Positions 1-8,663 of a stretch of DNA of 64,000 bases are shown piece after piece. A program made the position numbers and the translations under genes. Position 1 is the first letter of the stretch. Each line of letters starts with the position of its first letter. The stretch covers positions 2,947,501 to 3,011,500 of the forward strand of contig NZ_CP142394.1 of NCBI RefSeq assembly GCF_035930445.1. The letters run 5' to 3'. Origin of the DNA: Sphingopyxis chilensis. Lineage in GTDB: Bacteria; Pseudomonadota; Alphaproteobacteria; Sphingomonadales; Sphingomonadaceae. The notes below the pieces were generated by a model that ran no database searches, was not told where the DNA came from, and saw nothing but the letters and a program-made list of their open reading frames with translations.

Positions 1-19
1 CGCCGCTACGCCTTCCTTC

Positions 20-883
20 ATGAAACCGATCCGCAAAGCCGTCTTTCCCGTCGCCGGCCTCGGCACGCGCTTCCTGCCCGCGACCAAGGCGATCCCGAAG
101 GAGATGCTGCCCGTCGTCGATCGGCCGCTGATCCAATATGCGGTCGACGAGGCGCGCGAGGCGGGGATCGAGCAGATGATCTTCGTCACCGGCCGCGGCA
201 AGAGCGCGATCGAGGATCATTTCGACGTCGCCTTCGAACTGGAAAAGACGATGTCGGAGCGTGGCAAGGATTTGTCGGTGCTCGAACCGACACGCCTCGG
301 CCCCGGCGCCTGCGCCTACGTCCGGCAGCAGGAACCGTTGGGTTTGGGCCACGCCATATGGTGCGCGCGCGACATCGTCGGCGACGAGCCTTTCGCGATC
401 TTCCTGCCCGACGAATTCATGCACGGGTCGCCCGGCTGCATGAAGCAGATGGTCGATGCCTATGCCCGCGTCGGCGGCAACATGATCTCCGTGCTCGAAG
501 TGCCGCGCGAACAGGTATCGTCCTATGGCGTGATCGCGCCCGGCGCGCGCGACGGGGCGCTGACCGAGGTGACCGGCCTCGTCGAAAAACCTGCGGTCGA
601 CGCGGCACCGTCGAACCTGATCATTTCGGGCCGCTACATCCTGCAACCCGAGGTGATGCGCGTGCTCGAACGCCAGGAAAAGGGCGCGGGGGGCGAAATC
701 CAGCTTACCGACGCGATGGCGACGATGATCGGCAGCCAGCCCTTTCACGCCGTCACCTTCGACGGCGCGCGCTACGACTGCGGATCGAAGGCCGGCTATA
801 TCCAGGCGAATCTCGCGGTTGCCCTCGGGCGTGCCGATCTGGCGGACGAGGTCCGCGCCTTTGCTATCGACCTGCTGAAATAA
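20..883 (+). CDS. galU: UTP--glucose-1-phosphate uridylyltransferase
   Basis: Makes UDP-glucose from UTP and glucose-1-phosphate in the cytoplasm, feeding exopolysaccharide, LPS and trehalose synthesis. The 287-residue product has the usual length. It opens with the nucleotidyltransferase signature GLGTRFLPATKAIPKEM at about residues 13-29, followed by VDRPLIQYAVDEA. Further along it has the substrate-loop block LPDEFMHG and the C-terminal FDGARYDCGSKAGY typical of bacterial GalU. The start lies 20 bases into the window, so any upstream partner is not visible and no strong ribosome-binding site can be seen. It converges with the aquaporin gene 36 bases downstream. Family assignment is firm. 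Confidence 0.95.
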   Translation: MKPIRKAVFPVAGLGTRFLPATKAIPKEMLPVVDRPLIQYAVDEAREAGIEQMIFVTGRGKSAIEDHFDVAFELEKTMSERGKDLSVLEPTRLGPGACAYVRQQEPLGLGHAIWCARDIVGDEPFAIFLPDEFMHGSPGCMKQMVDAYARVGGNMISVLEVPREQVSSYGVIAPGARDGALTEVTGLVEKPAVDAAPSNLIISGRYILQPEVMRVLERQEKGAGGEIQLTDAMATMIGSQPFHAVTFDGARYDCGSKAGYIQANLAVALGRADLADEVRAFAIDLLK

Positions 884-919
884 GCCGGCGAAGGCAGCAC
901 ACCCCCGCCGGAAAACCGT

Positions 920-1645
920 TTATTCGCCCTCGATATTCGGCTTCGGGAAGGTGTCGGCGCCGAGCGTCTTGTAAAGCAGCCCGCCAACAGCGCCGCCGAT
1001 CAGCGGCGCGAGCCAGAACAGCCACAATTGCTGGAACGCGAGGCCGCCGACGACAAGCGCCGGCCCCGTGCTGCGCGCCGGGTTGACCGAGGTATTGGTC
1101 ACGGGGATCGAGATGAGGTGGATCAGGGCCAGCGCGAGGCCGATCGCCAGCGGCGCAAAACCGGCCGGTGCGCGGCCGTCGGTCGATCCCATGATGATCC
1201 AGACGAAGAAAGCGGTCAGCAGTATCTCGATGATCAGCGCCGACCAGATATCATAGCCGCCGGGCGACCCTTCGCCGAACCCGTTGGCGGCAAGGCCGTT
1301 CGTCGCGAGGTCATAGGCGGGATTGCCGCTCGCGATGTAAAAGAGCAGGAACGCCGCGACGATCGCGCCAAGCACCTGCGCAATGACATAGAGCGGAATG
1401 TCGCGCGCCTCGAACCGCCCGCCAGCCCACAAGCCGACGGTGACAGCGGGGTTGAGGTGGCAGCCCGAAATATGGCCGATCGCATAGGCCATCGTCACGA
1501 CCGTCAACCCGAAAGCAAGCGAGACGCCGAGCAACCCGATGCCGACATCGGGAAAGGCGGCGGCCAGGACCGCGCTGCCGCAACCGCCGAGCACAAGCCA
1601 GAACGTGCCGATAAATTCGGCCAAACCCTTTTGGATATTCGTCAT
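920..1645 (-). CDS. aqpZ: Aquaporin Z-type water channel
   Basis: Inner-membrane water channel of the MIP family, 241 residues. Both pore half-helix motifs are present: HLNPAVTVG near residue 60 and [11 protein letters not shown] near residue 185, with six hydrophobic segments between and around them. The chosen ATG ([11 protein letters not shown]) is preceded on the minus strand by a strong GGAGGAGGG site about 9 bases upstream; an in-frame extension to 1696 would add a proline/arginine-rich leader and is unlikely. The residues around the second NPA motif favour a water-selective AqpZ over a glycerol facilitator, but this is an inference. Confidence 0.93.
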   Translation of the reverse strand: MTNIQKGLAEFIGTFWLVLGGCGSAVLAAAFPDVGIGLLGVSLAFGLTVVTMAYAIGHISGCHLNPAVTVGLWAGGRFEARDIPLYVIAQVLGAIVAAFLLFYIASGNPAYDLATNGLAANGFGEGSPGGYDIWSALIIEILLTAFFVWIIMGSTDGRAPAGFAPLAIGLALALIHLISIPVTNTSVNPARSTGPALVVGGLAFQQLWLFWLAPLIGGAVGGLLYKTLGADTFPKPNIEGE

Positions 1646-1744
1646 GATGACCCTCCTCCCCGCCGGCGGCCTCAGACGCCTCCGGCGCGGCGTCATCCTA
1701 TCAGTGTTGCAGGATCGGGCAAGCCCTTGTCCGAGCGGAAGGAA

Positions 1745-3031
1745 TCAGGCCGCGGCGACGGCTTCGACGAAGCGCTGCGCACGCTGGTGCAGCGACTGCG
1801 CGGCCTCGGTCAGCCCGGCCGACAATCGGCCTAGCGTTTGCGCGCCGTCCCCGACCGCGGTGGCGCCGTGGCCGATCTCGCGCACCCGCGAATCGATCTC
1901 TCGCCCCGCAAACACGGCTTGCTCGACATAGCTTGCGATCGTCAGCGTCGTCGCGCTCTGGCCGTCGACCGCGCGGTCGATCGCGTCGGAAAAGCCATTG
2001 TTCGCGTCGATCGCCCTTTCGACCTCGTCGAAGCCCGCGGCGACCTGTCCCACGATGTCTCGGATCCGATCGACATATTGGGCGATGTCGCCCGCGGCTG
2101 TGCGCGTCTGGCTGGCCAGCGTCTTCACTTCCGATGCGACGACGGCGAAACCGCGACCGGCCTCGCCCGCCCGCGCAGCCTCGATCCCGGCGTTGAGCGC
2201 GAGCATGTTGGTGCGGCTCGCCATGTCGATGATCAGCGCGAGCATCTGTTCGATCGACTGGCTGGCCGCCTTCAACGCAGCCGCCCGTTCGCTCGCCTGC
2301 TTGATCTTGATATGCGCGTCGCCGCGAACGGCGCGCGCGCGTGATCCGTCCTCGACGATCCGCGTCATCGTCGCGGCGAGTGCATGGCCGCGATCGCCGA
2401 GGTCCTGCAGGCCGGCGAGCGTCTGCGCCGTCGCACCGGCCACGGTCACGGCATCGCGGCCCGTCTGCTGGGCACGATCGGACAGGGTGCCCGCGACCGC
2501 CTCGACCCTTGTCGCGGTTTCGGAGAGGGTGACGGTGAGCGCAGCGATATCCTGCCGGAATTGCCGCCCGACGTCGTCGATATGCGTCGCACGCGCGGCG
2601 CGCTCCTGCGCCAGTTCGACCTCGCGCAGCATCGCGAGTTTGGCGAGCTGCGCGCTGTCGAGGGTCTCGACGAACCGGCCCGCCTCGACGAGGATCAGCT
2701 CCTGCTGCCCCGCGGACTGCGCGACGATCCGCAAAAGGTCGGTTGTCGACCGCGCCACATCCGCGATCGCGCAGGGTTCGATCATCGAAGCGATCGACCC
2801 GCCGATCGTCGGGTTCTGCATAAGCGAAAACCAGAAAGGACAGAAAAGCAGCTCGCGCACACGCTGTTCGCGAATGATGCCGATGGGGCGCCTCTCCCCG
2901 TCGACCACCGCGAGCGCGCGCAATTGCGGATTGCCGCGGAACAGGTCGATAACCTCGGACATATGTGCATCCGCGCCGATTGCGGACGCATGACCCGACG
3001 CTGGCGTAAAGGCATGTCCGATGGCGTTCAT
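1745..3031 (-). CDS. Soluble methyl-accepting chemotaxis-type signal transducer
   Basis: 428-residue cytoplasmic transducer. Residues ~1-130 resemble a CBS-like/PAS-less input region ([29 protein letters not shown]), with no transmembrane segment. The rest is a long alpha-helical MCP signalling domain whose hairpin tip reads [20 protein letters not shown] followed by [15 protein letters not shown]. This tip contacts CheA and CheW. The start at MNAIGHAF is supported by GAGGA upstream. No che genes are in the window. A similar architecture (CBS-like region plus MCP domain) occurs in alphaproteobacterial soluble transducers; the stimulus is unknown. Confidence 0.85.
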   Translation of the reverse strand: MNAIGHAFTPASGHASAIGADAHMSEVIDLFRGNPQLRALAVVDGERRPIGIIREQRVRELLFCPFWFSLMQNPTIGGSIASMIEPCAIADVARSTTDLLRIVAQSAGQQELILVEAGRFVETLDSAQLAKLAMLREVELAQERAARATHIDDVGRQFRQDIAALTVTLSETATRVEAVAGTLSDRAQQTGRDAVTVAGATAQTLAGLQDLGDRGHALAATMTRIVEDGSRARAVRGDAHIKIKQASERAAALKAASQSIEQMLALIIDMASRTNMLALNAGIEAARAGEAGRGFAVVASEVKTLASQTRTAAGDIAQYVDRIRDIVGQVAAGFDEVERAIDANNGFSDAIDRAVDGQSATTLTIASYVEQAVFAGREIDSRVREIGHGATAVGDGAQTLGRLSAGLTEAAQSLHQRAQRFVEAVAAA

Positions 3032-3226
3032 TCGATCCTCTTCAAGTTGCGACGCGGTGCCGCGCCTCAACTAGAGCCAGAGGGTAAACACCAATTTAAC
3101 TATTTATTTCAGTGATGTGACACATGATCTGGCCGCGTCGTCGCCCTGTCGCAATATTCTGTTCAGATCGCGGCGATTATGCGATGGGACGCCAGGGTCG
3201 GGCCCTTGGCCGGCGAGGAGAATGAC

Positions 3227-3532
3227 ATGCGCGCTGTGATCGTTGCGGCAATGGCCGCCCCCCTGCTCGCCGGCTGCGTCAGCGCTGTGAAAACGGTGGT
3301 GACCGCGCCGGTCAAGGCCGTCGGCCAGGTTGCCGACTGGTCGACGACCAGCCAGGACGAGGCCGACCGCAACCGGGGCCGCGAGATGCGCAAGAGCGAG
3401 GAGCGCGTCGGCAAGCTGTCGCGCCAGCGCGACAAGGCGGCCGAGAAATGCCGCGACGGCAATGCGGAGCAATGCCAGCGCGCCGAGGTGCTTGAGCATG
3501 AGATCGAAGCCGAGATGGCGGCGCCGCGCTAG
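3227..3532 (+). CDS. Small predicted lipoprotein
   Basis: 101 residues. Begins MRAVIVAAMAAPLLAGCV, a short signal peptide ending in a lipobox (LLAGC), so export and lipidation of Cys16 are predicted. The mature part is strongly charged, with many Glu/Arg/Lys residues and predicted coiled coil (DEADRNRGREMRKSEERVG, then RQRDKAAEKCRD). The ATG at 3227 has a GAGGAG site 6 bases upstream. It ends 5 bases from the convergent repressor gene. Function is not recognised; similar charged lipoproteins are common in sphingomonads. Confidence 0.8.
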   Translation: MRAVIVAAMAAPLLAGCVSAVKTVVTAPVKAVGQVADWSTTSQDEADRNRGREMRKSEERVGKLSRQRDKAAEKCRDGNAEQCQRAEVLEHEIEAEMAAPR

Positions 3533-3537
3533 CCGCT

Positions 3538-4206
3538 TTACCGCACCCGCCGTCCTGTCCACACGACCCGGCCGACCAACCGGATCGCGGACATCGGCAG
3601 GTCGTCCCAACTGCGATAGTGGGGATTGTCGCTGATCACCGAAATCCTCCCCTGCCCCGGCGCGCGCGCGACGCGCTTCACCATCAGCACATCATCCATG
3701 CGCAACACATAGATGCCGTCGCGCAGCCGCGCCGCGGCGTCGCCCCCATCGACCAGTATATCATCGCCGTCACCCAGCGTCGGCGCCATCGAATCGCCCT
3801 CGACGCGAATGATGCTGAGCGTGCGCGGGTCGGCCCCCAGGTCGCGCAACCATTTAGGGTCGAACGCGACTTCGCCCTCGACCGGCTCGCCGTCGACGCT
3901 CGCGCCTGCCCCGGCGGAAGCACCGATCGCAAGCTTGGGCACAAGGATCATCCCCGGTCCGCGCACGCGCGCTGGCGTCGCGACGCGCAGCGCCGGTCCG
4001 CCGAGCACCGCTTCGGACACGCCCAGATAGGCGGCAATGCGCGCACGGTCCTGTTCCGCCAATCGCCGCGGCGAGCCGCGCTTGATATATTGCTGGATAT
4101 AGGCGGGATTGCGTCCGATCACCTGCGACAGGCGCGCATAATCGATGCCCTTTTCGATCAAGAGGCGGTCGAGCGCGGCGCGCGGATCCTGAATATAGTC
4201 GGCCAT
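3538..4206 (-). CDS. S24-family (LexA/CI-like) transcriptional repressor
   Basis: 222 residues. The N-terminal third is an XRE-like helix-turn-helix (ALDRLLIEKGIDYARLSQVIGRN, then IQQYIKRGSPRRL). The C-terminal half is an S24 peptidase fold with the catalytic pair Ser139 in EGDSMAPTL and Lys177 in DDVLMVKRVAR. No obvious Ala-Gly cleavage site is evident in the linker (GASAGAGAS is Ala/Gly-rich), so self-cleavage is uncertain. The start was placed at MADYIQD; 20 more in-frame residues lie upstream. It faces a divergent two-gene unit across an intergenic region with several TAGGAAA-type repeats, so autoregulation and control of those genes is likely. It could be a domesticated phage repressor. 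Confidence 0.85.
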   Translation of the reverse strand: MADYIQDPRAALDRLLIEKGIDYARLSQVIGRNPAYIQQYIKRGSPRRLAEQDRARIAAYLGVSEAVLGGPALRVATPARVRGPGMILVPKLAIGASAGAGASVDGEPVEGEVAFDPKWLRDLGADPRTLSIIRVEGDSMAPTLGDGDDILVDGGDAAARLRDGIYVLRMDDVLMVKRVARAPGQGRISVISDNPHYRSWDDLPMSAIRLVGRVVWTGRRVR

Positions 4207-4254
4207 GGGTCGCTGGGGGCTGGTCCTTCCTATTTCGTATCTAGCAAGAGGATT

Positions 4255-4301
4255 TTTCCTAGACAAGTAGGAAATCGAGCATCAAATAGGAAATATCCTA
4301 T
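4255..4301. promoter_or_regulatory. Putative operators of the S24 repressor
   Basis: Two inverted repeats share the core TAGGAAA. The first has 7-base arms TTTCCTA (4255-4261) and TAGGAAA (4268-4274) around a 6-base spacer. The second has 6-base arms ATAGGA (4286-4291) and TCCTAT (4296-4301). A further TTCCTATTT half-like site lies at 4227-4235. All fall in the 138-base gap between the repressor start and the divergent gene, the expected place for operators. Repressor binding is inferred from position only. Confidence 0.6.
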
Positions 4302-4344
4302 CGGGTGAGTCGCCCGGTTTTTGAAGCGCAATCGGGAGGAACAG

Positions 4345-4608
4345 ATGGAGCGCAGCCTGTTGCAACGGATCGAGGCCTTTCTGAAGGAATCAGCGATGCC
4401 GCCAAGCGTGTTCGGCCGCGCCGCAGTGCGCGATCCGCGCTTCGTCAGTGACCTGCGCGGCGGTCGCGAGCCCGGACGCGAGATAATATGCCGTGCGGAA
4501 CATTTCATGAACAAATGGCGCGCCGCTCGCCGCATCGGGGATAGCGTACCATTGGGCGACCGCAGAACCCGCGAGTTCTGGCGTGTCGAAGCAGGAGTTG
4601 AGGAATGA
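4345..4608 (+). CDS. Small hypothetical protein, possibly DNA-binding
   Basis: 87 residues, MERSLLQRIEAFLKESAMPPSVFGRAA..., basic, with a helix-turn-helix-like N-terminal half (SLLQRIEAFL, then PSVFGRAAVRDPRFVSDLRGGREP). Similar short proteins occur in other sphingomonads, as far as I recall. The ATG at 4345 follows a good GGAGGA site at 4335-4340. It is first in a two-gene unit divergent from the S24 repressor and overlaps the next gene by 4 bases, so translational coupling is likely. The function is unknown; a partner or antagonist of the repressor is one possibility. Confidence 0.65.
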   Translation: MERSLLQRIEAFLKESAMPPSVFGRAAVRDPRFVSDLRGGREPGREIICRAEHFMNKWRAARRIGDSVPLGDRRTREFWRVEAGVEE

Positions 4609-4931
4609 TGCGCTGGTCCCCCGCCCTCCCGCCGCGGCCCGGCTGTCCGCATCGACGGCTCCGTCACCTGCTGACGCACGCATTGCCGCGCGGCCTCACG
4701 CCCCGAGCGTCGACCTTCCGCCCCTGGGCGAGCGCGAGCTTTGTCGGGGCGCGCCACATTTTTCCATGCGCGCTGGCGGCTGGAGACGTCGAGGCGACGC
4801 GGCGCGCGCTACAGGAACAGCTCGGTGCGGCCGAATGGACGCTGCCCGGGCATATCGTTGCCGATGTGGCGGTGGAATGCGGAACCGATCCGCAGACGTT
4901 GCGGGTCGAGATATTGACGGTCGAAGACTAG
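4605..4931 (+). CDS. Hypothetical protein
   Basis: 108 residues. The N-terminal ~45 residues are Arg/Pro-rich and low in complexity (PALPPRPGCPHRRLRHLL), while the C-terminal part looks folded (FVGARHIFPCALAAGDVEA, then LPGHIVADVAVECGTDPQT). It overlaps the preceding gene by 4 bases (ATGA) and ends with a 4-base overlap against the convergent gene at 4928. No family is recognised. The true start may be further in, given the unusual N-terminus. Confidence 0.5.
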   Translation: MMRWSPALPPRPGCPHRRLRHLLTHALPRGLTPRASTFRPWASASFVGARHIFPCALAAGDVEATRRALQEQLGAAEWTLPGHIVADVAVECGTDPQTLRVEILTVED

Positions 4932-5755
4932 CCGACCGACTGGCGCGTCATGCGCTGCAGGGTGGAGAGTGCAGCTTCGAGCGCGAAGTCTACCTCCGGA
5001 TCGTCCTCGGTCGCAACGCCTGTCGTCGCCGGGATCGCTGCCTTTGCGACCGCGTCTTGGCGGCGGCGCGCCAGTCCGGCTTCGAGGCGGGCAACCATGG
5101 CGCCGAGCGATTTGCCGTCAGGGTCGAGCGGCGGCGGTGACGTCATCTCGGCGGGCTGCAGCCAGGGCGCATCGGCACCGAGATCGTCTTCGGGCGCAAG
5201 ATCGGCGAGCATAAGCTCGGTTTCGTCGTCGACCTCGACCGCTGCTCCGCCAAGCCAGGAATCGAATTCGGCGGGTTCGTAAACGCTCGCCGTCCCGACC
5301 GCGCCCAGCCCGCCCGCCGGCAGATCGCGACCCGCGCGGATCGGCGGCCGCGGCGGATCGTCGGGATGCAGGTCTACGCGGCGGCGGGTCAGGACGGGCT
5401 CGTCATCGTCCGCCTGTTCGACAGCGCGCCGGAAAGGGTTGCGCAGCGACGTCAGGCCGGCGGCCTCGGGCCGAGCGATCAGCAGTGCGACGAGCCCGGC
5501 GATCGCGGCGGCGACCGCCGACATGCCGAGCGCGAGCGCGAGCCGTCCGCCATTGCCGATCGGCGGGACGAACAGATCCGAGAGGCGGTCGAGGTAGAGA
5601 TTCCAGCTGATCGCCGCGACCCACGAAAAAGGCATCAGCGCCGCGAACAGGAAAGTCAGCGCCGCCGCGCCGATCACCGCGGGGATCGCAGGCTGCAGCG
5701 CGCGCAGCAACGCGGTCGCAATGGCCCTCGTCCGGTTCTCGCTGGTTTCTTCCAT
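4928..5755 (-). CDS. Membrane protein of unknown function
   Basis: 275 residues. Start at MEETSENRTRA, the methionine nearest a plausible initiation region; 15 more in-frame residues lie upstream. Two hydrophobic segments are visible at about residues 25-45 (AIPAVIGAAALTFLFAALMP) and 70-95 (ALALGMSAVAAAIAGLVALLI). The rest is an acidic, proline-rich cytoplasmic or periplasmic region containing DDDEPVLTRRRVDLHPDDPP, ending in an Arg-rich helix and ATEDDPEVDFALEAALSTL. It lies 57 bases downstream of the glycosyltransferase gene on the same strand, which could mean co-transcription. No family is recognised. Confidence 0.65.
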   Translation of the reverse strand: MEETSENRTRAIATALLRALQPAIPAVIGAAALTFLFAALMPFSWVAAISWNLYLDRLSDLFVPPIGNGGRLALALGMSAVAAAIAGLVALLIARPEAAGLTSLRNPFRRAVEQADDDEPVLTRRRVDLHPDDPPRPPIRAGRDLPAGGLGAVGTASVYEPAEFDSWLGGAAVEVDDETELMLADLAPEDDLGADAPWLQPAEMTSPPPLDPDGKSLGAMVARLEAGLARRRQDAVAKAAIPATTGVATEDDPEVDFALEAALSTLQRMTRQSVG

Positions 5756-5812
5756 ATCGTTCCAAATCCATCGGCCCGCGGGGCCATCCTGTCGTTGCAC
5801 CGAACGGCCGCC

Positions 5813-7018
5813 TCAGGCGCCACGCAGCAATCGCTGGTAAACCGGCTCGTAACGTAAAATGTTTGACGACCAGTTACGATGACTTTCGACAAAAATACGT
5901 GCGGTTCGCCGGCGTTCGGGCCACATCGCCCGACTTTCCAGCAATCCGGCGAGCGCGTCGGCAATCGCGACCGGGTCGTCGGGCGTGAAAAGCGTCCCCG
6001 TCGCACCGTGCTCGATCAGCTCGCGGTGACCCCCGACGTCCGATGCGGCGACGAGCTTGCCCTGCGCCATCGCCTCAAGTGGCTTCAGGGGCGTGACAAG
6101 ATCGGTCAGCCGCATCTTCTTGCGCGGATAGGCGAGAATATCGATCAAGGAATAATAAAGCTCGACCTGCGTGTGCGGAACGCGGCCGACGAAATGTATC
6201 TGCGCCGCAGCGGGCGATGCCGCGGCCTGGGCCCTCAGCGCCGATTCCTTCGGCCCGCCCCCGACGAGCAGGAGCCGCGCCCTGGGCTGCCTGGCGACCA
6301 CCGCGGGCATCGCGGTGATCAGGTCGTCGATTCCCTCATAATCATAGAAGCTGCCGATATAGCCGATCACGACATCGCCGGCGGCTAGGCCAAGATTGTC
6401 CGCCAGCCTATCGTCGCGCGGCGGCGGATCTCCGAACAGGTCGAGATCGACACCGTTGGGCGATACGGTGATTTTGGCGGGATCGATCCCGCGCGCGATC
6501 AGGTCGCCGCGCAGACCTTCACAGATCACCGCTACGGCGTCCGCCGATTTGACCGCGTGTGTTTCAAGCTTCTTGGTCATCCGGTAACGCAAGCTGCCCT
6601 CGCGTCCCGTGCCATTTCCGACCGCCGCATCCTCCCAGAAGGCGCGGATTTCATAGATGACCGGGATGCCGAGCGCCTTGCCTACGCGCAGCGCCGCCAA
6701 GCCATCGAGCACAGGTGAATGGGCGTGGAGAACGTCGGGCTTCCATTCCTTCGCCAGCGCCTCGACGCGCTTCGCCAGCGCCCGGATTTCGCGCCATTCG
6801 CGAAGCGGCGACCGCGCCGGCGCGATCGGCGATGTGCGGTAAAAGGTCAGTCCGTCGACCGTCTCGACGTCGGGGCCGGGCTCGGGATGGCGCACGCCGG
6901 TGACCCCCGCCACCTGCCAACCCTTCAAGGCTTGCGCCTTCATCAGCGCGCGGGTGCGAAAGGTGTAGCCGCTGTGCGCGGGCAAGCTATGATCGAGGAC
7001 GTGCAATATTCGGGTCAT
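5813..7018 (-). CDS. Glycosyltransferase, exosortase A-associated family
   Basis: 401-residue GT4-type glycosyltransferase. The N-terminus MTRILHVLDHSLPAHSGYTFRT is the hallmark of the PEP-CTERM/exosortase A-associated glycosyltransferases (TIGR04063-like). The C-terminal Rossmann half has YIGSFYDYEGIDDLI, LLLVGGGP and the donor-binding stretch KPLEAMAQGKLVAASDVGGH. It likely adds a sugar during synthesis of an extracellular polysaccharide. It is divergent from the ligase gene at 7243, which belongs to the same functional system. No exosortase (XrtA) or PEP-CTERM substrate gene is in the window. Confidence 0.88.
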   Translation of the reverse strand: MTRILHVLDHSLPAHSGYTFRTRALMKAQALKGWQVAGVTGVRHPEPGPDVETVDGLTFYRTSPIAPARSPLREWREIRALAKRVEALAKEWKPDVLHAHSPVLDGLAALRVGKALGIPVIYEIRAFWEDAAVGNGTGREGSLRYRMTKKLETHAVKSADAVAVICEGLRGDLIARGIDPAKITVSPNGVDLDLFGDPPPRDDRLADNLGLAAGDVVIGYIGSFYDYEGIDDLITAMPAVVARQPRARLLLVGGGPKESALRAQAAASPAAAQIHFVGRVPHTQVELYYSLIDILAYPRKKMRLTDLVTPLKPLEAMAQGKLVAASDVGGHRELIEHGATGTLFTPDDPVAIADALAGLLESRAMWPERRRTARIFVESHRNWSSNILRYEPVYQRLLRGA

Positions 7019-7085
7019 CGTGCAGGGCCTTTGGCAGACAAGGCTTAACGCGGCGTCAACCCCAATAGCCTAGGCAACATCTTAT

Positions 7086-7250
7086 ATGGTCGACAATTTT
7101 TCCATTGGCCTGACGCACGTCCTGATGGCGATCGCGTTATGGCGCCTGCTCTATCGTGACGATCTCGACCGCGAGGTGAGCCCGCGCATGCTGTGGCAAC
7201 AGCGCCGCGACGCCGAACGTGCCGCCGAGGAAGCGCGCACCGATGCGTGA
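7086..7250 (+). CDS. Small membrane-associated protein upstream of the O-ligase
   Basis: 54 residues. MVDNFSIGLTHVLMAIALWR begins a single hydrophobic segment; the tail is highly charged and helical (MLWQQRRDAERAAEEARTDA). Its stop overlaps the ligase start by 8 bases (ATG at 7243 inside the last codons), a pattern that suggests translational coupling. It starts 67 bases from the divergent glycosyltransferase. There is no recognised family and only a weak ribosome-binding site, so the reading is supported mainly by the overlap and plausible composition. Confidence 0.55.
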   Translation: MVDNFSIGLTHVLMAIALWRLLYRDDLDREVSPRMLWQQRRDAERAAEEARTDA

Positions 7251-8625
7251 CATCGCCTTTGTCGCCTTTCTTTTCGCTTTCATCGGGGTCGGCTTTCGCA
7301 AGCCGTTCCTGTTTGTGCTGTGCTTTTGCTACATCGACATCGTCGCGCCGCAACGCCTCAGCTATTTCCTCATCAACTCGATCCCGATCTCGCTGATCGT
7401 CTTCGGGCTGGCGATCGTCGGCTGGCTCGCGGTCGACGACAAGAAGGACACGCGATGGTCGGGGCGCCAATTCCTGCTGGTCGCTTTGCTCCTCTATTGC
7501 TGGATGACAACGATCCAGGCCGACTTCCCGGTCGAGGCCGCCGACAAATGGAGCTGGGTGTGGAAAGCGCTCGTCTGGGCGATTTTCCTGCCACTCACGC
7601 TCAGGACCAAGCTGCGGATCGAATCGCTGGTCCTGATCATGCTGCTGTCGGCAGCGGCGATCGCGATCGCCGGCGGGATCAAGACCGCGGCGGGCGGCGG
7701 CGGTTATGGCTCGCTGCAACTACTGCTCAACGAAAATTACGGCCTTTACGAAGGCTCGATCATGTCGGCGGTGGGCATTTCGATCATCCCGCTGATCCTC
7801 TGGTATCGCAAGCATGGCACGATCTTTCCTCCCGATTGGCGCGTCTCGCTCTTCTGCTTCGCGCTCGTCTTCGCCTGCGCGCTGCTCCCCATCGGCACGC
7901 AGGCGCGCACCGGTCTCGTTTGCCTCGTCATCCTCGCGATCATGTCGCTGCGCGCGGTGAAGCACCGTTTCCTCTACATGGCGGGCGCGGGGCTGCTGGC
8001 CCTCGCGACCATCCCCTTCCTGCCGCAAAGCTTTACCGAGCGGATGGAAACGATCCGCGACCATAAATCCGACCAGTCGGCCTCGACGCGCGTCGCGGTG
8101 TGGGCGTGGACATGGGAATATGCGAAGGAAAATCCGTTCGGCGGTGGTTTCGAAGCCTATATCCAGAACCGCGTCCGCGTCGAAAAGGCGGCGAGCGCCT
8201 ATGATCCCGACGCGCCGCAAAATGCCGAACCCACGGTCTATGAGGAACATTCACGCGCCTATCATTCGAGCTATTTCGAGATGCTCGGCGAGCAGGGCTA
8301 TCCGGGGCTCGCGCTGTGGCTGTTGCTCCATGCGGTCGGGCTGCTCAGGATGGAGCAGCTCCGTCGCCGCTATCTCAAGACGCGGCGCGCCGAGGAACAA
8401 TGGATCGCGCCGCTCGCGACCGCGCTCCAGCACGGCCATATCACTTATATGGTCGGGTCGCTGTTCGTCGGAATCGCTTTCCAGCCCTTTATCTACATGA
8501 TGCTCGCGCTCGAAATGGGGCTCACGACCTATGTCCGCCGGCGCGAACAGGAAGCCGGGTGGCGCCCGCTGACCGCGCGCCCGGCGCAGGTTCCGGCCCG
8601 GCATCCGGTGATCAACCCCGGCTGA
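7243..8625 (+). CDS. Putative O-glycosylation ligase, exosortase A-associated
   Basis: 460-residue polytopic inner-membrane protein of the Wzy/O-antigen-ligase superfamily (TIGR03097-like). It has about ten hydrophobic segments, starting MRDIAFVAFLFAFIGVGFRKP. A large central loop contains IGTQARTGLVCL and the periplasmic stretch ENPFGGGFEAY, and conserved loop residues YEEHSRAYHSSYFEMLGEQGYPG lie before the last helices. It probably transfers or polymerises glycans made by the neighbouring pathway. The start ATG at 7243 overlaps the preceding small gene. It shares its divergent promoter region with the TIGR04063-type glycosyltransferase. Confidence 0.87.
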   Translation: MRDIAFVAFLFAFIGVGFRKPFLFVLCFCYIDIVAPQRLSYFLINSIPISLIVFGLAIVGWLAVDDKKDTRWSGRQFLLVALLLYCWMTTIQADFPVEAADKWSWVWKALVWAIFLPLTLRTKLRIESLVLIMLLSAAAIAIAGGIKTAAGGGGYGSLQLLLNENYGLYEGSIMSAVGISIIPLILWYRKHGTIFPPDWRVSLFCFALVFACALLPIGTQARTGLVCLVILAIMSLRAVKHRFLYMAGAGLLALATIPFLPQSFTERMETIRDHKSDQSASTRVAVWAWTWEYAKENPFGGGFEAYIQNRVRVEKAASAYDPDAPQNAEPTVYEEHSRAYHSSYFEMLGEQGYPGLALWLLLHAVGLLRMEQLRRRYLKTRRAEEQWIAPLATALQHGHITYMVGSLFVGIAFQPFIYMMLALEMGLTTYVRRREQEAGWRPLTARPAQVPARHPVINPG

Positions 8626-8663
8626 TCCCGGAACCAATTGGCGGACCGGGGCGCTATTGCGCC

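Noticed and set aside
4583..5140. Alternative plus-strand frame over the small genes at 4.6-5.1 kb
   Set aside because: It conflicts with the overlapping 87- and 108-residue genes, which show the expected 4-base coupling, and runs antisense into the 275-residue gene.
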